From: Lepidonotus clava
Lineage: Eukaryota; Annelida; Polychaeta; Phyllodocida; Polynoidae
Reading direction: 5' to 3'
Length of the DNA: 64,000 bases
Assembly: GCA_936440205.1 (NCBI GenBank)
Contig: OW387133.1
Span: 65,286,374 to 65,350,373, forward strand
In this document: positions 11,901 to 23,249 of the stretch, in pieces
Numbering within the stretch: position 1 is the first letter of the stretch
Layout: every line of letters begins with the position of its first letter
The notes under the pieces: model-generated
What the model was told of the DNA's origin: nothing
What the model saw: the letters and a program-made list of their open reading frames with translations, nothing else
Database searches by the model: none
Translations under genes and position numbers: made by a program

Positions 11901-13629
11901 TGAATTAGAGATATCTCCATAACCCAATTAGTTTAGAAGTTCTCCCACTAACCATAAACTGTTCACATCAATTCTTTTAAGTATATAAAACTTCACATAT
12001 ACTAGACACCTGTGACCAAGCCTTGCTTTCCATTACCCAAATGGCCGCTAGGCCTATATGAATCCAGTCGCCAATATAACACGATGTATACATACACAAA
12101 GAAGATAGTTCTTTTACAATACGGTAAAAAATAAATTATTATTCATGGTAACCTGGTAACGAGGCAGTAGGCCTAACCTTAATTTATTCTACCCGTGTGT
12201 GCCAGAAAAAAAACGATCTAACTCGTGAGTGGCCGACTACATGTGTGAAAAAGTATCGATTGCTGAGAATGGATATTGATTAGTTCACTCTATACATGAT
12301 AGCATTGACAGGTTCTATTATCAGGCGGTGGTAAATGATTGATACATTCTGCCAGGAGCTAAATGCCTCATATTTCATAGAATATAATTCGGGACAGGCA
12401 GGTAGAACCAACGTGCTCCCTATCAGGACTGTACTACAGGTAGCAGATATGCTTACCTTTCTGTGCTAATCAGATAGGCATGGCGTGTTATCAGCTTAGG
12501 ATAACAGAGGCAAACAGAACGCCCCCTGTTGAAACAGGGAAGCTACACACATTAAATGTACTATAGGCTCTCCCTATTGCTGAATTATACATTAGTATCA
12601 GTCATAAGAAATACACGATTATAAATAGAGTGTAATTTGTATGTGTTATAGGATGTGATAAAACGTTGATAGAAATGTGCAATAGTGGATACAAGGGGGG
12701 CCAAAAGAGGCGGGTGCCCCCACCCCCCCTACATTGATCTGTGCATATATATAATGATGTTAGATTATTTGCATTTCTCGTTATGAGGAGGAGGGGGTGA
12801 CTGCGGATCCGCCCCTATATTACAGCAGATATGTCAAAACATCTATTAAACAATAGACGTTCTATGATAAATACGCCAGTCTGTTTAGATCGACGGCTAA
12901 CGGTGTCTACATGAAAAAAAAGCATTAAAAAGAATCGTTGGACATCTGCGTTCTCTTCCTAAACACACAGTCAAAGAAAGATGAACTAGTTACTCAGTGG
13001 TGCAGATCCAGCGTCCTCCCGATGTGTGTAAAAAGGACAGGTAGGTACAACACCCGTAATATACAGGATGTGTGTCACCACTCAACTATAAGTAGTTAGT
13101 AATAGCAATATTATAATTATATTACTACACATTCCTGAATCGGTGTACATTCACGTGCACAGTCATAAATGCACGAGAAACGTACAGTTTGCCTGGTTAT
13201 ATCTATCGCTCGACATTCTAAATGAAGCTTGCCAAACACCTTAATAATAATGAATACCAATATTCATAAAGATGAGAGAGGGAATCCGTTTTAAAAGTTT
13301 TGCACCAACTAGGAAAATATTGAATAGGCCTAGTATTAAAAAATATAAGCCCCAGTCTCACTGATATTGCACTTTCAGAAAAATCTGCTTTTATGAAGTA
13401 ACGCTTGAAGTATTTATATATGTGAAAGAAGTGGATATAACATCTCATCTGGATTTACGCAGGCGACATAATATAACACCCTTACTATGACTTGTATGCT
13501 TAAAATCTCGAACAACAGAATGGTTCGTCTTACCCTTAGACCTGTAGGAGAGGGGTTCTGGGTGAGCTCCAGGCGTAAGTCCTCCTGTAACTCCTGGAGC
13601 CGGTCCTGCTCCTGTAAGTGGATCCACAT
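5918..13629 (-). CDS. Glycine N-acyltransferase-like GNAT enzyme, five exons
   Basis: Minus-strand exons are 13629-13534, 11738-11625, 10999-10882, 8811-8697 and 6458-5918. Their phases agree (0, 0, 1, 2) and they give 327 residues; vertebrate GLYAT/GLYATL proteins are about 295-300. Members transfer acyl groups from acyl-CoA to glycine or related amines. The start MWIHLQEQDRLQEL and the following VYGS..ILVDGWPEWNVVIV match the family's N-terminal domain. DAIDWTQP is also family-like. The GNAT fold in the last exon shows SHWRQD, an acetyl-CoA loop EHKGHG at residues 232-237, and HDLCRKL..PIWAHV..N..A..LFIRTGF. The 10999-10882 exon joins well by phase. The 8811-8697 exon rests mainly on phase and has a weak GTATTT donor. 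A tail of about 45 residues after the GNAT core is longer than usual. A LINE remnant and a CACTG-ended element sit in the introns. Confidence 0.8.
6655..6982. repeat. Diverged tandem duplication in a GLYAT-like gene intron
   Basis: Two diverged copies, about 6748-6850 and 6885-6980, share GATGCAACTGACT(T/A)AGG, then GTACTGATGCAATGA(T/C)TAGCAG and a GCT(G/A)AAACCACC end. A third, weaker copy of the start is visible near 6690. It lies just left of the CACTG-ended element at 7021. Confidence 0.5.
7342..7411 (+). repeat. Dispersed 70-base repeat, copy 1
   Basis: It is closely similar to 16091-16160. Both start TATAGACCTTGT, contain CAGACAGGGTCA followed by TGACCAGATT, and end TTCCCATAACCA. The core GGTCACATGACC is near-palindromic, and copy 2 reads GGTCATGTGACC, which is its exact reverse complement. 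Confidence 0.65.
7698..7768 (+). other. tRNA-like / SINE-like RNA polymerase III promoter segment
   Basis: An A-box-like TAGTGGTTAGG at 7713-7723 and a B-box GGTTCAATTCC at 7751-7761 sit at tRNA-like spacing. A stem TCGCT/AGCGA lies between them in the place of an anticodon stem. The T-stem and acceptor stem do not pair well, so this is not a functional tRNA. A tRNA-derived SINE head or a decayed tRNA gene carried inside the CACTG-ended element is more likely. Confidence 0.5.
8960..10631 (+). mobile_element. 5'-truncated, broken LINE (non-LTR retrotransposon) 3' end
   Basis: From 8966 the + strand encodes the end of a LINE reverse transcriptase and what follows it: WYNKNRLLLNYNKTKVMYLG, then NYLGVTLDAEMNLSAHLQN, YKRVHYNIFNLGKLRRYLN and, after an in-frame TAG at 9247, TILPLFDYCGF. 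The frame degrades near 9478. LINE sequence resumes at about 10090 with NMNILHPTRL and NRGSILWN, so about 600 bases of unrelated DNA seem inserted between. The 3' end has AATAAA at 10611 and a short A-tract ending at 10631. The 3' UTR holds three copies of a short hairpin motif. The clade is not certain (CR1/L2/I-like). It lies in a GLYAT-like gene intron. Confidence 0.75.
10344..10559 (+). repeat. Three copies of a CCTGAACTTAGG hairpin motif in the LINE 3' UTR
   Basis: GCCTGAACTTAGGC occurs at 10344 and 10415, and ACCTGAACTTAGGT at 10546. Each can close a 4-base stem around GAACTT. The outer G-C pair of the first two copies is replaced by A-T in the third, which keeps pairing. LINE 3' UTR hairpins are known in some clades to be recognised by their own reverse transcriptase; that role here is inference. 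Confidence 0.55.
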
Positions 13630-14459
13630 GTTGCCGGGAACTCTCCTAGAAGACAACTAACCTCTATGATAAACAGACCCGCCAGATCAGGGCTCGATTC
13701 GTCAGTTTTTAGCTGCTAACGGCCAATGTGTATCACCTGCTGTGGGACTATCTTGGCACGATCTGGCACCTGGGCACTGAGTCCGTTTGGCCTAGTAGAG
13801 TGGTGGGAGATTTTTTCATCACATGCCTTATCAGGCGTTGATAATAGGTCAGCTACGAAATCTATGCTTCATCAGGTTTATTGAATCTCGATAGTAACGA
13901 TTAAAATGTGTCGGCTGTAACCATGCAGACACGTTGCCAAATAAATGACATCCTGCGTTAAGAACACGAATGATTAACATGTCTGGGCCATCACAATCTT
14001 AATTCCTATTCTAATACGTCCCTCCCAACTGGGAAAATTCAAACCTACTGTAGGGGTGATATTACACTGTGGTTGTTACATATACATTGTACATGTATGA
14101 CCATTATGGGAGGTGGATTATATCAGGCGTGGATTCCAATTGGAATAGCTCCATTAAATAAAATTCAATCAATTATTTACCTGTTCGTAAAGTTAACGTC
14201 GGTCTAGCAGGTAGGTGAGCGGCAAATGCATTGATCCCTCTTGTGTTCCAGACAGGGTAGTTTAGCATGGATCCAACTCCTGCTGTATATATATACCTAC
14301 TTGCCGCCAATTTGATTTCCAATTTAGCGAGTCTGTCCTTTCACCTGTGTCTGCATGTTTGTTTTTATCTCCACGACCTGTCCCTCCGACCCAAGTTGAG
14401 ATAGGAAACAGGAAGTATCAGCGTTTTAGAATAAATTTCAACATTTAACTAAAAGCTGC

Positions 14460-14880
14460 ACTCCCCTTTCACCTCCACACATACGCCCCGCGCCTCTCCG
14501 GCGCTGCCCTGGCTCGGCTGGCCGCGTGCTGCCCCGCACACCTTTATGATCCCCGGGGGTAAAGGTACACAAGAGTGGCCTACAAACTCAGGTAGATTCC
14601 CACCACAACCTGAACTTCTGCCCCGGCAGTAAACACTGACGATGGTGTGCCCCAGATCGGTATGGTTCCCATGCGGCACCGATAGGAGTGTTTACGGGGC
14701 GGGGGGAACCCAGGTAAACATGTCCAGTAGACCAGTCCGTGCTTACTGAGTGGCCCATAAGGGTCCAGATCTGCCTCTTTTGCCTGATTCCCCAGGTGTG
14801 GTGTGTGGTCCGTGGTGCGGTGGAAGACGTCCTGTTGTACTGCCCCGTCACCATGACAACTTAAGTGTGTAACGGGCATG
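14460..14880 (-). other. GC-rich patch with open frames; promoter or unassigned exon
   Basis: This stretch is clearly more GC-rich than its surroundings and lies about 0.8-1.2 kb upstream of the GLYAT-like start codon at 13629. Minus-strand frames are open, and one contains YWTCLPGF and RCRMGTIPIWGTPSSVF, faintly like a complement-control (sushi) module but without its full cysteine pattern. I cannot choose between a CpG-rich promoter region for the GLYAT-like gene and a decayed exon. Confidence 0.3.
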
Positions 14881-15704
14881 TGAATGGTGTCAGCAGCGGA
14901 ACGCCGCTTGGAGGAAGGTGTTCTAAGTAGTCATATATATAATTTCTTGTTTAAAACCTATTTGAATATTCTAATGGACCTCCTCCATGATGGGTTGTTT
15001 TACCAGTAGGTACGCCCAGTTTCCCCTAATAAAATCATAAGTGATGAGGCCTATGATAATGTTTTCCCCACATGGTTTTTAATCGTGGAATAGTGATGTT
15101 ACTATTCATTATGAGAGTTTGAGTATTATATTTATGAGAGTTTGAGTATTATTGTTACTTTAAAATTGGTAAAATAGGATTAAAAGTGGGGGCGGGGGGA
15201 ACTTGATTAATTACTGGTCAAGAGTTTCCGAGAGTACCCCAAGGCCTAATTGATGTTTCGTTTCCCTAAGTGGATAGATAAGTCATTGTAAGGCTTATTC
15301 TCATTTATTTCATTATGTATATAGCATAATTATGTAAAATTCTAATTCAAAGTGTAGTCTCAGCAGAAATCTACACTAGCAGACGCAACACGATTTTACT
15401 CACGTCTTTTGTGAAACACCATAAGGTTCTCGGAAGCGTTATCATTTTTCCTTACGTAACAGCTACATTAGAAAACAAATGATAGCAGTCTCTCTATGTG
15501 GACATCGATCAGAAGCAGTATGATGATGTAGAGCATTGCGATCTTATATCCTTTTGGTTGGTGCGGCCCAATGTTCATGACAAAAAAAGTATAGACAACT
15601 TTTCGAATATTGACTTTCTCTTTGCAGCCTATCTTTGTGATTTTAAAGTGCTTGAACTGTGAAAGTATTTGCAGTCAATACGTAGTTTTTTCTCGATCGT
15701 ACAG
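14881..15704. repeat. Intergenic stretch with a 23-base tandem duplication
   Basis: TATGAGAGTTTGAGTATTAT occurs at 15110-15129 and again at 15133-15152, a 23-base period. The rest is AT-rich and shows nothing else. Confidence 0.6.
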
Positions 15705-17079
15705 ACTATGGCCATGTGCCAGGGACATAACATAGCCCCAAAGAGTATTGACGAGATGATGCAGCAGCATCAGGTGAAATGTAGCGTTAGTTGATATAAT
15801 CGACACTCTAGGAATTCGAGTTTTCTTTTATCAGTATATATCACCAAAAGATTTCAGAACATAGATTGGAGTGCCTAAGTATATATTATTAGTCATCTAA
15901 TTTGATATTCTGAAGCTGGCCGCTCCTTACATTACGGTAAGGAGTCTACACTATATTATAAGATCACGAAGCCACCATTGCAGCTGAATTTGAGAAAGAA
16001 CCATAAGCATTGTTGAGGACGAGACATGGATCCAGATCTCCTAAGTGAAATTCTGATTTAAAAGTGAGCATTTAGAATACAGACATGAAGTATAGACCTT
16101 GTACAGACAGGGTCATGTGACCAGATTCTGGTTATCGCCATGTGATTCCCATAACCATGTACCCAAATTTGAAATATAATCAGTAACCGGTGCCTTCAAA
16201 ATACTAACATACCTTTCAGGCATGCAAATATGATATACTTCCTTAACCTTTTAAAAGCCAAAATGGTCAAATGATCACCAATATGGCTGGGAGCCCCTTT
16301 CTGGTCGCTATGACGTCATCTGCACAATGTCTAAAGGATCCGTTCTCGATATTAGTTGAAATCCAACATATCCAACAATTTTCTAGACAAGAAGGCACTC
16401 CTACGTCTCAAACAAAATTTAGGATTTGTGAATATTTTTTTAACTATTCATTAGAAATCGGGGTCTGTGCCCCCGAACCCCCCATTTTCCCTCTCTTTTT
16501 TTCGTATTGTCTATCTTTTTGTTTTTCTCATAAATTGTTGCATAAACAGTTGACCAATATAGCTGGTCGACTGACCAACCTAACACAAACGATTTGAGAC
16601 TATCCTCCACCACCACTACTGAGATGACCCCACCAAAACCTCTGATATCGGAAGTGCTATTGCCTTTGTTAGAGACAGGTTCCCCAATGGCATCTGTTAG
16701 TAACCATTTCCGTTACCTGTCAGGGGTATTATTTTAGTTTAAAAGACACTTAAGAATAAATACAATTTTAAATCATACGGCTAATATAGTTCTTTTTCAG
16801 CCTTGATTACCAAAAGGGTATGCGAGACGAAAGGTATCGTTGGGAGAACAATATTATTCCATTTGAACTTGACAATGTCTTCAGTAAGTTGAAAATATAT
16901 ATGATTATGAATCTTGTAATTAACAAATAACTTTCACGGAAAACTAATTTAAATATTCTAAATTACTGAAAAAAACGTGAAGTTGTGATAAGTTTGAGGT
17001 ATACTATTTTCAGATCGCGACAACACATGTGTGATCAAATTCGACTGCCTTCAGCGGCTGAACAGTGGCAAGAAAAAAT
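15705..17079 (+). CDS. Weak exon candidates, possibly astacin-like propeptide region
   Basis: Three short segments have exon-like borders. 15705-15773 lies between a TACAG acceptor and GTGAAA and encodes TMAMCQGHNIAPKSIDEMM. 16801-16883 lies between TTTTTCAG and GTAAGT and encodes MRDERYRWENNIIPFELDN. 17013-17079 follows ATTTTCAG and ends in TGA after NTCVIKFDCLQRLNSGKKK. RYRW.N.IIPFE resembles the start of the mature astacin metalloprotease domain (R..RWP..IIPY). The zinc-binding HExxHxxGxxH motif is not seen anywhere nearby, and the phase between the first two segments fits only with a different acceptor. This may be a decayed or truncated gene, or chance. Confidence 0.25.
15923..15944. repeat. 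Perfect 8-base inverted repeat
   Basis: CTCCTTAC and GTAAGGAG flank a 6-base loop. No gene context indicates a role. Confidence 0.5.
16091..16160 (+). repeat. Dispersed 70-base repeat, copy 2
   Basis: It matches 7342-7411 with about ten differences, including the near-palindromic GGTCATGTGACC core. The CACTG ends seen around copy 1 are not evident here, so this is either a fragment or a separate repeat family. Confidence 0.6.
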
Positions 17080-17182
17080 GAAGGGATGGGCAAAGTACAC
17101 AATGCATTAAGTTTAGACCACGCGCGACTGAGGCCAATTACATTCGGTTTCAGACAGAAGCTGGGTAGTTTATTCACTAATA

Positions 17183-17584
17183 ATGATTCTTACAATGTAT
17201 TGGTATCTTATATGGAATGAAGCTTCAATAAACCAGCTCGTTGAATACGTTTGCTGTCTTTTTAAAGCTGGTTTGATCAGATTAGATGTGATAAATGACA
17301 GTTATCTAAACATCAAATTTGTGAACGTTCTGCCTGAATTCGTTGACGCATTCAGAAAGTTTAACAGAACTGTAATCAATACTTTTGACATCCATAATAC
17401 ATTACAGAAGCATAATGCACTACTCGGCAAAGGTATGCTATTTCATTGTTATCATAATGCTTCAATAATTGAAGTGTATTCGTCAGGTTTATCAGTTTTG
17501 TGCTGCTGTAGTCAAAATCTTGATGCCACGCAGCCAGAAATTCATATTCTGTACTTTATGTCTTCTGGGCCTTTAGTAAAATAA
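17183..17584 (+). other. Open frame of 133 codons, not recognised
   Basis: The frame opens with MILTMYWYLIWNEASINQLV, contains LGKGMLFHCYHNASIIEVYS, and ends in TAA at 17582. It has no recognised domain or signal peptide, and codon use in AT-rich DNA gives little support. It could be part of a terminal exon or a transposon remnant, or chance. Confidence 0.2.
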
Positions 17585-17732
17585 GAAAACATCAATACTA
17601 ACATATATCCGGAATTGCAAGATAGAATTGGGGAATCACCAACCGTTAGTTTCCTGAGATATCAAGATGGTTAACCTGATGTATAAATACAGTGTTGAGT
17701 TTTTTGTATATAAATTATTAGTATTCCACAAT

Positions 17733-17777
17733 AGATCATTTACCAATTACAATTAATTAGTAATTGGTTAATGATCT
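17733..17777. repeat. 18-base inverted repeat, strong hairpin
   Basis: Arms 17733-17750 and 17760-17777 pair at 17 of 18 positions around a 9-base AATTAATTA loop. It lies in AT-rich intergenic DNA with no gene border close by. Confidence 0.7.
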
Positions 17778-18165
17778 GTTTTGTATCAAGCCTAAAGTCA
17801 GATGCAACTGTTTTCAAAAGGTTTAACGTATTATAACTGATGAAGACTGAGGGAAGTGTGAGTAAACTCAACAACAATAGTCTACGAACAAAATTGCGTA
17901 CCATGAAATTGATTATCAGTAGACAAACTTGAGGCCTCATGGCATATTCATGTGTATCTTATTCAAGACTGGTGTGGCCGGCGTATTTGCCCCGGAACAG
18001 CAGTAGTTAACCAGTGCCTTGCATGCTGGTGTCAGGTCAGATCGGATTAGGCCTATATAGACCCTGTCTACCTATGTGGGCCTGGAGCTGAATAATGGAC
18101 ATTGATCAATAGTTGCAGAGTTGACTTTTGTTACTGAATTATTACTTCCCATTGCTTTGTTTAAA

Positions 18166-18336
18166 GGAACTGAACATTTCCACCACTGCTATCCCAACCC
18201 GGCCGACTGTGTTCCCACCCAGGGTCACGGCCACCAGGAGCACCACCACAGACCCACGTGTATCAGAACCTGTGAGGGGAAGACGGATCAGCTGACGGTG
18301 ACCACCAATGGTGTGTGGGTTGTGACAGCCATATAA
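18166..18336 (+). other. Possible cysteine-rich terminal exon
   Basis: The region after TTTAAAG at 18166 is GC-richer and open on both strands. One + frame gives HFHHCYPNPADCVPTQGHGH, then CIRTCEG, and ends in TAA at 18334. Another + frame is Thr/Pro-rich (STTAIPTRPTVFPP). No domain is recognised and the frame cannot be fixed, so the exon status is uncertain. Confidence 0.2.
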
Positions 18337-21300
18337 GCTGTGTGGGAGGAAAGGCCATTGGGAATAGGCCCTGTGCACCAGGCACCAAATGGGATGACAG
18401 GCTGAAGAGATACTTGTTGTCAAGTAGTACATGTGTACGTATTCAGTGAGATTGGGGATTATTGCTTTTGATATAGATATTATCAGATTATACAATAATA
18501 ACAAATATTGGACAGCCTCCTTGTCTTAAAAAGTGGTAGCCGGTTCGTATACTAAATCTAAAGAGATTGTTCTAAAGGTTTGCATAGACATGGAGATCTC
18601 ATGGTTTCCTCACGAAAACCTTATGAAGAAATATAAACCTTTTCATAAGTATTAACTCTGTAACTACCCCTAAATCTCTGCAAAGGGCACCAAAAATTCC
18701 ATAACGGAACCCAAAAGCTGTGAAGTGGAACCAACTATAGTGTAAGTTGCACTTATCTCATTGTAAGCAAATTGGGATGTTTCTGTCCTATGGTAGCTTA
18801 GGCAGCGTGTTGTGATATCCCAGACCTTCTTTCGTTGTGCACAGATTTTCCACGCATGTCTACACTCATGAGACAATCTAGCTGACTGCTGTGCACTAAT
18901 TTTGGTTCCAACTGCCACCCCCCTCCATTTCCTGTGTTTTTCCCCATGTTGCCTAAAAGTAGATCCCAGAGGAGGAGACCAAAGTCAGATGCTTCATTAT
19001 GGAGCTTTTGGGGTCTTTAACAGGGGTTTTGAAGACGTTTCCTCATTAAACAGTTATGTAATCCACACATTCAAAACCGTCTCATGAAATCTCTATGGGT
19101 GTTCTTATGCAATATGCCACTGGAGTTGACGCTGAAAACCTTTGGATTAGAGGTCAGTATTCTAACACTGAATTGCCCTGAACTACCCCTACTTGCAATC
19201 ACTCTTGCTACCTAGGTAGTATATATGATTTAATATGAGTACCACATTTACAGCTTAAGATATGATAATTATTACTCTATAAACACAATACATGTATACA
19301 ATCATGATACTTTATCTTGTCTACATTCTTTTTTTTTTACAGAGAGAGCCTTAGCTTGCTCCCATTGGCCATCTGACTGAAGACCATCTCTATGTCAGTG
19401 TGTAGTTTGAATGGAATAAACTTGCCATACAATATCAATTTCTCTCTTTTATCTATATTTAATAAAATTTTACACTTAATGTTGAAATTAAGGATTTGCT
19501 GAGAAGCCAGGAGATATATATGAAGCAGTGGCACCATTAATCAAATAAGATAGATGGCGCTTCTATTGATGGTATAAGTTTACATGTCCACCAGGTGGCA
19601 TATGGTGTATAGTATAGACCATATACTAATAGGGCGGACTTCATTTATCTATACACCCTTCTTTTTAAAGGTGGCACCCCCTCTTGACAGAAATATGAAC
19701 CCTGGTGAGGGGAATGTAGTCCAATTCATTCTATAGCAGTGACCACTTGGAGCAGAACTAAGTGAGAATTGGTGCCAACTTAGTTGGTCAAGGGTCTGCA
19801 CTTGTTAGTATAGAATGTATAGTATAGAGTGTATAGAATGCATATTTGGAAGAGGGGGTAATTGTGGTTGTTCACACCAGTTCAGTTCCACAGCTGAGGG
19901 CCTCTTAACACCCACTCAAGGTGAAGTGCAAAACAATCCCTGTTGGTGAGTACCTGTAATTGACTTGTTTTTAGAGTTTACCTCCTTTCAAAATAAAAGT
20001 CAAGCTAGACTAAAAGATTCCTTAATATATCTTAACTACATCTTGAAGTTAAGTGACTTGTAGCAAAGAACAAATGTTTTTCCAAGCTAATAAGAGTGCT
20101 AAAAATTATTAATTTACTTTTTTCTTAGTGTATTGATCAGAGTTCAAAAAGTTCAAAATGGTCCCCGTGTTAGCCTATATGAATTGCAGTGACCAAGGTG
20201 GGTGACCTTAGTCTGCTGGTCAGTAGGTCCACTCTGTGTAGGTTCATGAGAAGGGTGTAGGTCTTATATGATCTAAATAATACTTTCATGTAGACGCAAT
20301 AAAAACCTAGATCAACAGATAGTATGGTAACAACCTTTAGCAGTATACGGGCAACAGGGTCCTGGAATACCCCCCCCCCCCCTCCCCCGAATCGAATATC
20401 ATTTATTTATAATGACTAACTTCTTTTTGTTGTTGATAGATTCGGAAAGAAACGAGTACAATTTTGTGAAAAAATGCCTCTTTAGAGTAAATGATAGAAC
20501 AATAGACTCCAGGGTAGAAAAAAATTAAGTGGACATATAAAAGTAGAAGTAGAGAGATTGTGATACAAGTGAATTATTGATAATAGAAAGTTTAAGGGCA
20601 GATGTGCCGAATAATCGAAGGTATAGCACTTCTGAAGTTTGATATCTAAATGTCTATTGAAAGAGGAATACATTGGTGGCAATAACCCTAGTTCAGTTGA
20701 CGTCAAAATCCTAGTCAAGTGTAAATATCAATCAAACTTTTTCCAAATCTATTTCCAAATTCGACTAAACTTGGGTGGACTTAATCAGATCAATTTTGTC
20801 GAGAAAATCACAAATAAGGTAACTGTAATAGCCTACTATCCGTAGGAATACGTTTGTCGGCATGTCTCATAATGTCCTACCCTTGATTCCCCTATACATT
20901 ATTTTTTAATGAACCGTTGGCTTCACGCAATGCCGGTGGATGTATTCACGACCCTGTAGATCATTCCAGCTTTATCATTTTAGTCATATGCTTTAGCAAT
21001 ACTCCATTGGAAGAACTGGGCTCATATTTTCGTAACTTATTTCTTTGCTTAAGGCTAATCAAGCTAAATTTGATTAATTTTTTCATAATTTTGGCACGCC
21101 AGATATATCATCCAAACAATGAAAAGATTCTGAATTATAAATTTGATTAGTGTTTCAATATGAGTGACTAATCAGTAAATTTGAGTAGCGAGACCTACAA
21201 AATGTATTTTCCGGCGGAGATGGTGATGTAACCGATTCCAAAACCATGTTTATGCGATCTTGTCATCCCACCATAAAAATCGGGCGCGTAACCATTTGGA

Positions 21301-21536
21301 ACCAGTCGCTCACTGGTCGCCGTCCACTACATATCACCATTTTAAAAGTTTTAGCTTTATGTATTAGGAGGATCTTTAACAACCATCTAATATTATTTAT
21401 TTGTCCAAATATAATTACCTTGTTAGTTTTTCTTCATACTTTATAATTGTGATACCTAATCTAGCTTCAACTAATAGTACTGCGGCCAAGGAGGCTTTTT
21501 GGGAGTTGACCCCAGTTGGAGGTATAACAAGCTAAA
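18337..21536. other. Intergenic DNA with CTCF-like motifs and short homopolymers
   Basis: I see no supported exon. AGATGGCGCTT at 19551 and CCACCAGGTGGCA at 19588 are CTCF-like motifs 37 bases apart. A C-tract lies near 20371. Short ATAG-rich runs occur at 19800-19850. Confidence 0.45.
19588..19600 (+). promoter_or_regulatory. Partial CTCF-type motif
   Basis: CCACCAGGTGGCA matches the 13-base core of the CTCF consensus, but the flanking positions do not fit. AGATGGCGC, a form bound by insect CTCF, lies just upstream at 19551. Binding is inference. Confidence 0.35.
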
Positions 21537-22480
21537 ACCATTTTTTTCCTTTTGTGGACCATGTCCCACAGCTGGCCTGATAGTTTGTACTAAAAAAGAA
21601 GTGTGTCCCAGCATATAGTTAATTGTTGGTTTCCTTGGCAACCACCCAAAAATCAGGTAATTCTGAAATCAACACTATTTTTGACATCTTCCTTAATTTT
21701 CAAGATAGAAGCACAAATGAGATATTAGAATTAAGCATTCCTAGAGTTAAATGGGATAGAAGGCTGAAATGTATTGTCTTGGTTACTGGGTTGCCATGGT
21801 TACCAAAAATAACTCTGAAATTGACCATAATTTCAGTTTCTCTTCTCTTCTTGTTACCATAGCAACCGCAAATAGGGGTTTATCAAGGCACAATGTATCT
21901 CATCTCAAAAGTACATATCCCTTCTACATGGAGACGAGTGTTTTTTGTCAAAACAATGACATGGAATGCAGTAAATAACTGGTTTCCATGGAAACAACTC
22001 AAAATTCATGTTATTTCAAATTTAACAGTATTTGGCCAGAATCTCTCTTAATATACAAGATAGAAACACAAATGATATGTCAAGTTGATGCACTCCGAGA
22101 GTTATATTGGATAAGAGACTGAAATTGGTTGTTTCTGTTACTCGGTTGCCATGGCGACCCAAAACTACCTCAAAAATGACCATTTTTTTCACTTTCCTTC
22201 CCATTCCCATTACCATAGCAACCAAGAACATAGATTTTATGGTATAACAGAGTACAATCTATCTTATCTTAAGTGTATTAGTCTCTCGTGTGTAGATTTG
22301 TGGTTTGTACTGAAATATCTTGCGCATAGAATATAATAAATGACTAGTTTCTATGGCAACCACCTCAAACAAATAAAGGTTTCTTAAAACAAAGACTAAA
22401 GTGGCCATACCTTCCTTAATACTCAAGAAAGAAGCACAAGTGAAACATCAAATTAAAGCACTGTGAAAATACAATATACT
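21537..22480 (+). repeat. Tandem array of ~356-bp units carrying RFX X-box palindromes
   Basis: About 2.6 diverged units are visible: a partial unit to 21628, then 21629-21981, 21982-22346 and the start of another to about 22480. Each full unit has three X-box-like sites at fixed phase. Type 1 is GTTTCCTTGGCAAC (21629), GTTTCCATGGAAAC (21982) and GTTTCTATGGCAAC (22347). Type 2 is GTTGCCATGGTTAC (21790) and GTTGCCATGGCGAC (22145). Type 3 is GTTACCATAGCAAC (21853) and ATTACCATAGCAAC (22209). The palindromes are better conserved than the DNA between them. RFX factors bind GTNRCC-N0-3-RGYAAC sites. Whether this is regulatory or only the motif of a repeat family is open. Confidence 0.7.
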
Positions 22481-22601
22481 TTGTCCAACCTCGGTTTAAC
22501 GTTTGTCAAGGGTATGATCGAGGTCGACAACAAAATGAACAACTTGCAAGATCATACTAACACTTTCAGCGCTGGAAGCCATTAGAGAAGCTTTATAGTA
22601 G

Positions 22602-22870
22602 ATAACCATAGGAACCGAGTCCTTTTGAATATTCTAACATCAGTTCACTAGAAAATTTGCCATTAGGCCCCCGTTATTCAAAATTTTGCAAATATGCTAA
22701 ATCGTGGAAGCTTATATTATAAAAAGCTTTTAACTTTGTTTCAATTACGATAAATCCTTTATCTTCTCTCCAAAGGAAATGCTATAGAATTAATGTTTGC
22801 CATGGAAACCCATCAATTGAATAATAGTGCTGCCATTGACCAACAAAGTCCAGTTTGTGCCATTGGCAAC
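22602..22870 (+). promoter_or_regulatory. Additional X-box-like sites beside the array
   Basis: ATAACCATAGGAAC (22602), TTTGCCATGGAAAC (22796) and GTGCCATTGGCAAC (22857) extend the cluster of X-box-like motifs to the right. Their spacing does not keep the 356-base period, so they may belong to more decayed units. Confidence 0.4.
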
Positions 22871-23249
22871 TTAAGGTGCTAAGATTTGGAATGTTTTCAT
22901 CTAAATTGTTTATATAAACCTTTTACCAGTGGAGTATAAGGGAAATTAGAGTTGTAAGCAATTCTTATATTTATTGATTATTTTCATATTTTGGCAAATA
23001 TCTCAGTAATTATGACCTGTAGAATGGCATTCAGCAGTAAAAGGGCAAGACAAATTATCCTTTTTGTTTTATGAAATAATACTCACCAAGTTCATCACAA
23101 AACAGTTTAACCTATAGTATTCAATATTGATATATCAAAACCAAGAGTCATAATTCACCTTATCAGCTGTGTAATTTGTGAAAAGACGATAGACACTATG
23201 AATTTACAACCTGTCTTTTCGAAATGCGTTTGAAAAATAACTATAATTC

